A stretch of 6,372 nucleotides of DNA, from assembly GCA_031961205.1 (NCBI GenBank), contig JAVRLS010000056.1, positions 1-6,372 on the forward strand, in the 5' to 3' direction. This stretch comes from JAVRLS01 sp031961205 (GTDB lineage Archaea; Thermoplasmatota; Thermoplasmata; Thermoplasmatales; Thermoplasmataceae). Shown piece after piece: positions 6,327 through 6,372 of this stretch. Position 1 is the first letter of the stretch. The number at the start of each line of letters is the position of its first letter. Below the pieces are notes generated by a model. The model was given only the letters and a program-made list of their open reading frames with translations. It made no database searches and was not told the origin of the DNA. The translations under genes were made by a program, and so were the position numbers.

Positions 6327-6351
6327 TTATTAATTTTTTAAAAATTAATAA
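6327..6351. repeat. Perfect 12-bp AT-only inverted repeat
   Basis: TTATTAATTTTT (6327-6338) and AAAAATTAATAA (6340-6351) are exact reverse complements around a single T. The element lies upstream of the permease TATA candidate. It may be a regulator site or part of the terminator or promoter of a gene beyond the window. Because it uses only A and T in an AT-rich spacer, chance is a real possibility. No gene is seen in 6228-6372. Confidence 0.5.
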
Positions 6352-6372
6352 TGATTTTTTATAAATTAAGAT

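Overview
This window looks like a piece of an archaeal chromosome, most likely from the Thermoplasmatales or a close euryarchaeal relative. The evidence is an archaeal/eukaryal-type class-1 release factor (NIKS and GGQ motifs), GGTG and GGAG Shine-Dalgarno sites, very short or overlapping gene junctions, arginine written mostly as AGA/AGG, moderate-GC genes and very AT-rich spacers with TATA-like boxes. The genus cannot be fixed from sequence reading alone. There is no mobile element, CRISPR array, tRNA or rRNA, and almost all of the DNA is coding.

Left half, plus strand (1-3445): a compact operon. Twelve bases at the left edge read as the end of an upstream gene. They are followed by prf1 (aRF1, translation termination), a PLP-dependent cysteine synthase/CBS-family enzyme, and hemA (glutamyl-tRNA reductase, first committed step of tetrapyrrole synthesis by the C5 route). 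Each junction is 2-7 bases or a slight overlap. At all three, a GGTG ribosome-binding site sits in or beside the stop codon of the gene before, so translation is probably coupled.

Centre, minus strand (3360-4097): an archaeal COG1407-type metallophosphoesterase convergent with hemA. The two reading frames overlap tail to tail by 86 bp, and the hemA tail there looks like an extension acquired by losing a stop codon. The 166-base spacer 4098-4263 holds the phosphoesterase promoter and Shine-Dalgarno site, a perfect 10-bp palindrome, and a T-run terminator for the next operon.

Right part, minus strand (4264-6227): a two-gene operon of a large APC-superfamily amino-acid permease followed, with an ATGA overlap, by a 77-residue protein with two predicted membrane helices. 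The small protein is the least explained gene here and could be a partner subunit of the transporter. The last 145 bases (6228-6372) are an AT-rich promoter region with a candidate TATA box, a possible leader hairpin and a perfect 12-bp inverted repeat.

Most of the window is housekeeping. I see no clear new multi-gene system. The best leads are the small membrane protein tied to the permease, the convergent hemA/phosphoesterase overlap, and the palindromes in the two minus-strand promoter regions.
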